A DNA stretch of 6,295 nt from contig JAHEKA010000139.1 of assembly GCA_024638585.1 (NCBI GenBank), positions 1 through 6,295 of the forward strand. Reading direction: 5' to 3'. Below are positions 6,222-6,295 of this stretch, piece after piece (the stretch's first letter is position 1; each line of letters opens with the position of its first letter). Made by a program: the position numbers and the translations under genes. This DNA is from Rhodospirillales bacterium (lineage in GTDB: Bacteria; Pseudomonadota; Alphaproteobacteria; SMXQ01). The notes below the pieces were generated by a model. That model was given only the letters and a program-made list of their open reading frames with translations, made no database searches and was not told the origin of the DNA.

Positions 6222-6295
6222 ATGGCCGATCACGTACATTTTCCATACCGCTCCCAGAGCCATCTTCCGTTGCTCCATGTGGTTTCGGAATCGGG
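6222..6295 (+). CDS. Start of a further gene; possible NMT1/THI5-like transporter substrate-binding protein (runs off right edge)
   Basis: An ATG at 6222 with a strong GGGAGAG seven bases upstream opens a frame that stays open for 24 codons to the window end. The visible protein begins MADHVHFPYRSQSHLPLLHV and ends in VSES. The 'YRS..HLPLLHVVSESG' pattern resembles the first strand and helix of NMT1/THI5-type periplasmic binding proteins, in which a short strand is followed by a helix ending in 'E.G'. That resemblance is by eye and rests on few residues. There is no hydrophobic signal peptide, which a periplasmic binding protein would normally need. It lies 103 bases after the HDO-like gene, same strand, and may be the next operon member. 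That a gene starts here is quite sure; its family is not. Confidence 0.55.
   Translation, partial: MADHVHFPYRSQSHLPLLHVVSES

Overview
The window is GC-rich and densely coding. It reads as part of a catabolic or accessory gene cluster from a proteobacterium, most likely an alphaproteobacterium. That placement is inferred from base composition, codon choice and the mix of enzyme families; no rRNA or other taxonomic marker is present. I see no tRNA, rRNA, CRISPR array, insertion sequence or phage gene.

The layout is two divergent gene sets around a 216-bp regulatory gap (2493-2708). Leftward (minus strand), in transcription order: a VOC-domain protein fused to a Rieske [2Fe-2S] domain (2492-1677), a single-domain VOC protein (1674-1207), a two-domain VOC protein (1194-253), and the N-terminal part of an M24/creatinase-like metallohydrolase that runs off the left edge (206-1). 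Gaps are 2, 12 and 46 bases, so this looks like one operon. Rightward (plus strand): a bicupin protein (2709-3803), a UbiD-family prenylated-FMN-dependent decarboxylase (3835-5298), a haem-oxygenase-fold (TenA/PqqC/HDO-like) putative metalloenzyme (5369-6118), and the first 24 codons of a further gene (from 6222), possibly an NMT1/THI5-like transporter binding protein.

The gap between the two sets holds a good sigma70-type promoter for the leftward set. Its -10 box overlaps a perfect TTATC-N5-GATAA inverted repeat that fits the LysR-type T-N11-A pattern. It also holds an extended -10 candidate for the rightward set. No regulator gene lies in the window.

Taken together, the genes suggest a pathway for a small, probably aromatic or unsaturated, carboxylic acid: uptake (possible binding protein), decarboxylation by the UbiD enzyme, and oxygenation or ring/side-chain chemistry by several non-haem metal proteins (VOC, cupin, Rieske, HDO-like). 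The substrate cannot be read from the sequence. I do not recognise this exact combination as a named, characterised pathway. The VOC-Rieske fusion and the UbiD/HDO/bicupin grouping are the parts most worth attention.
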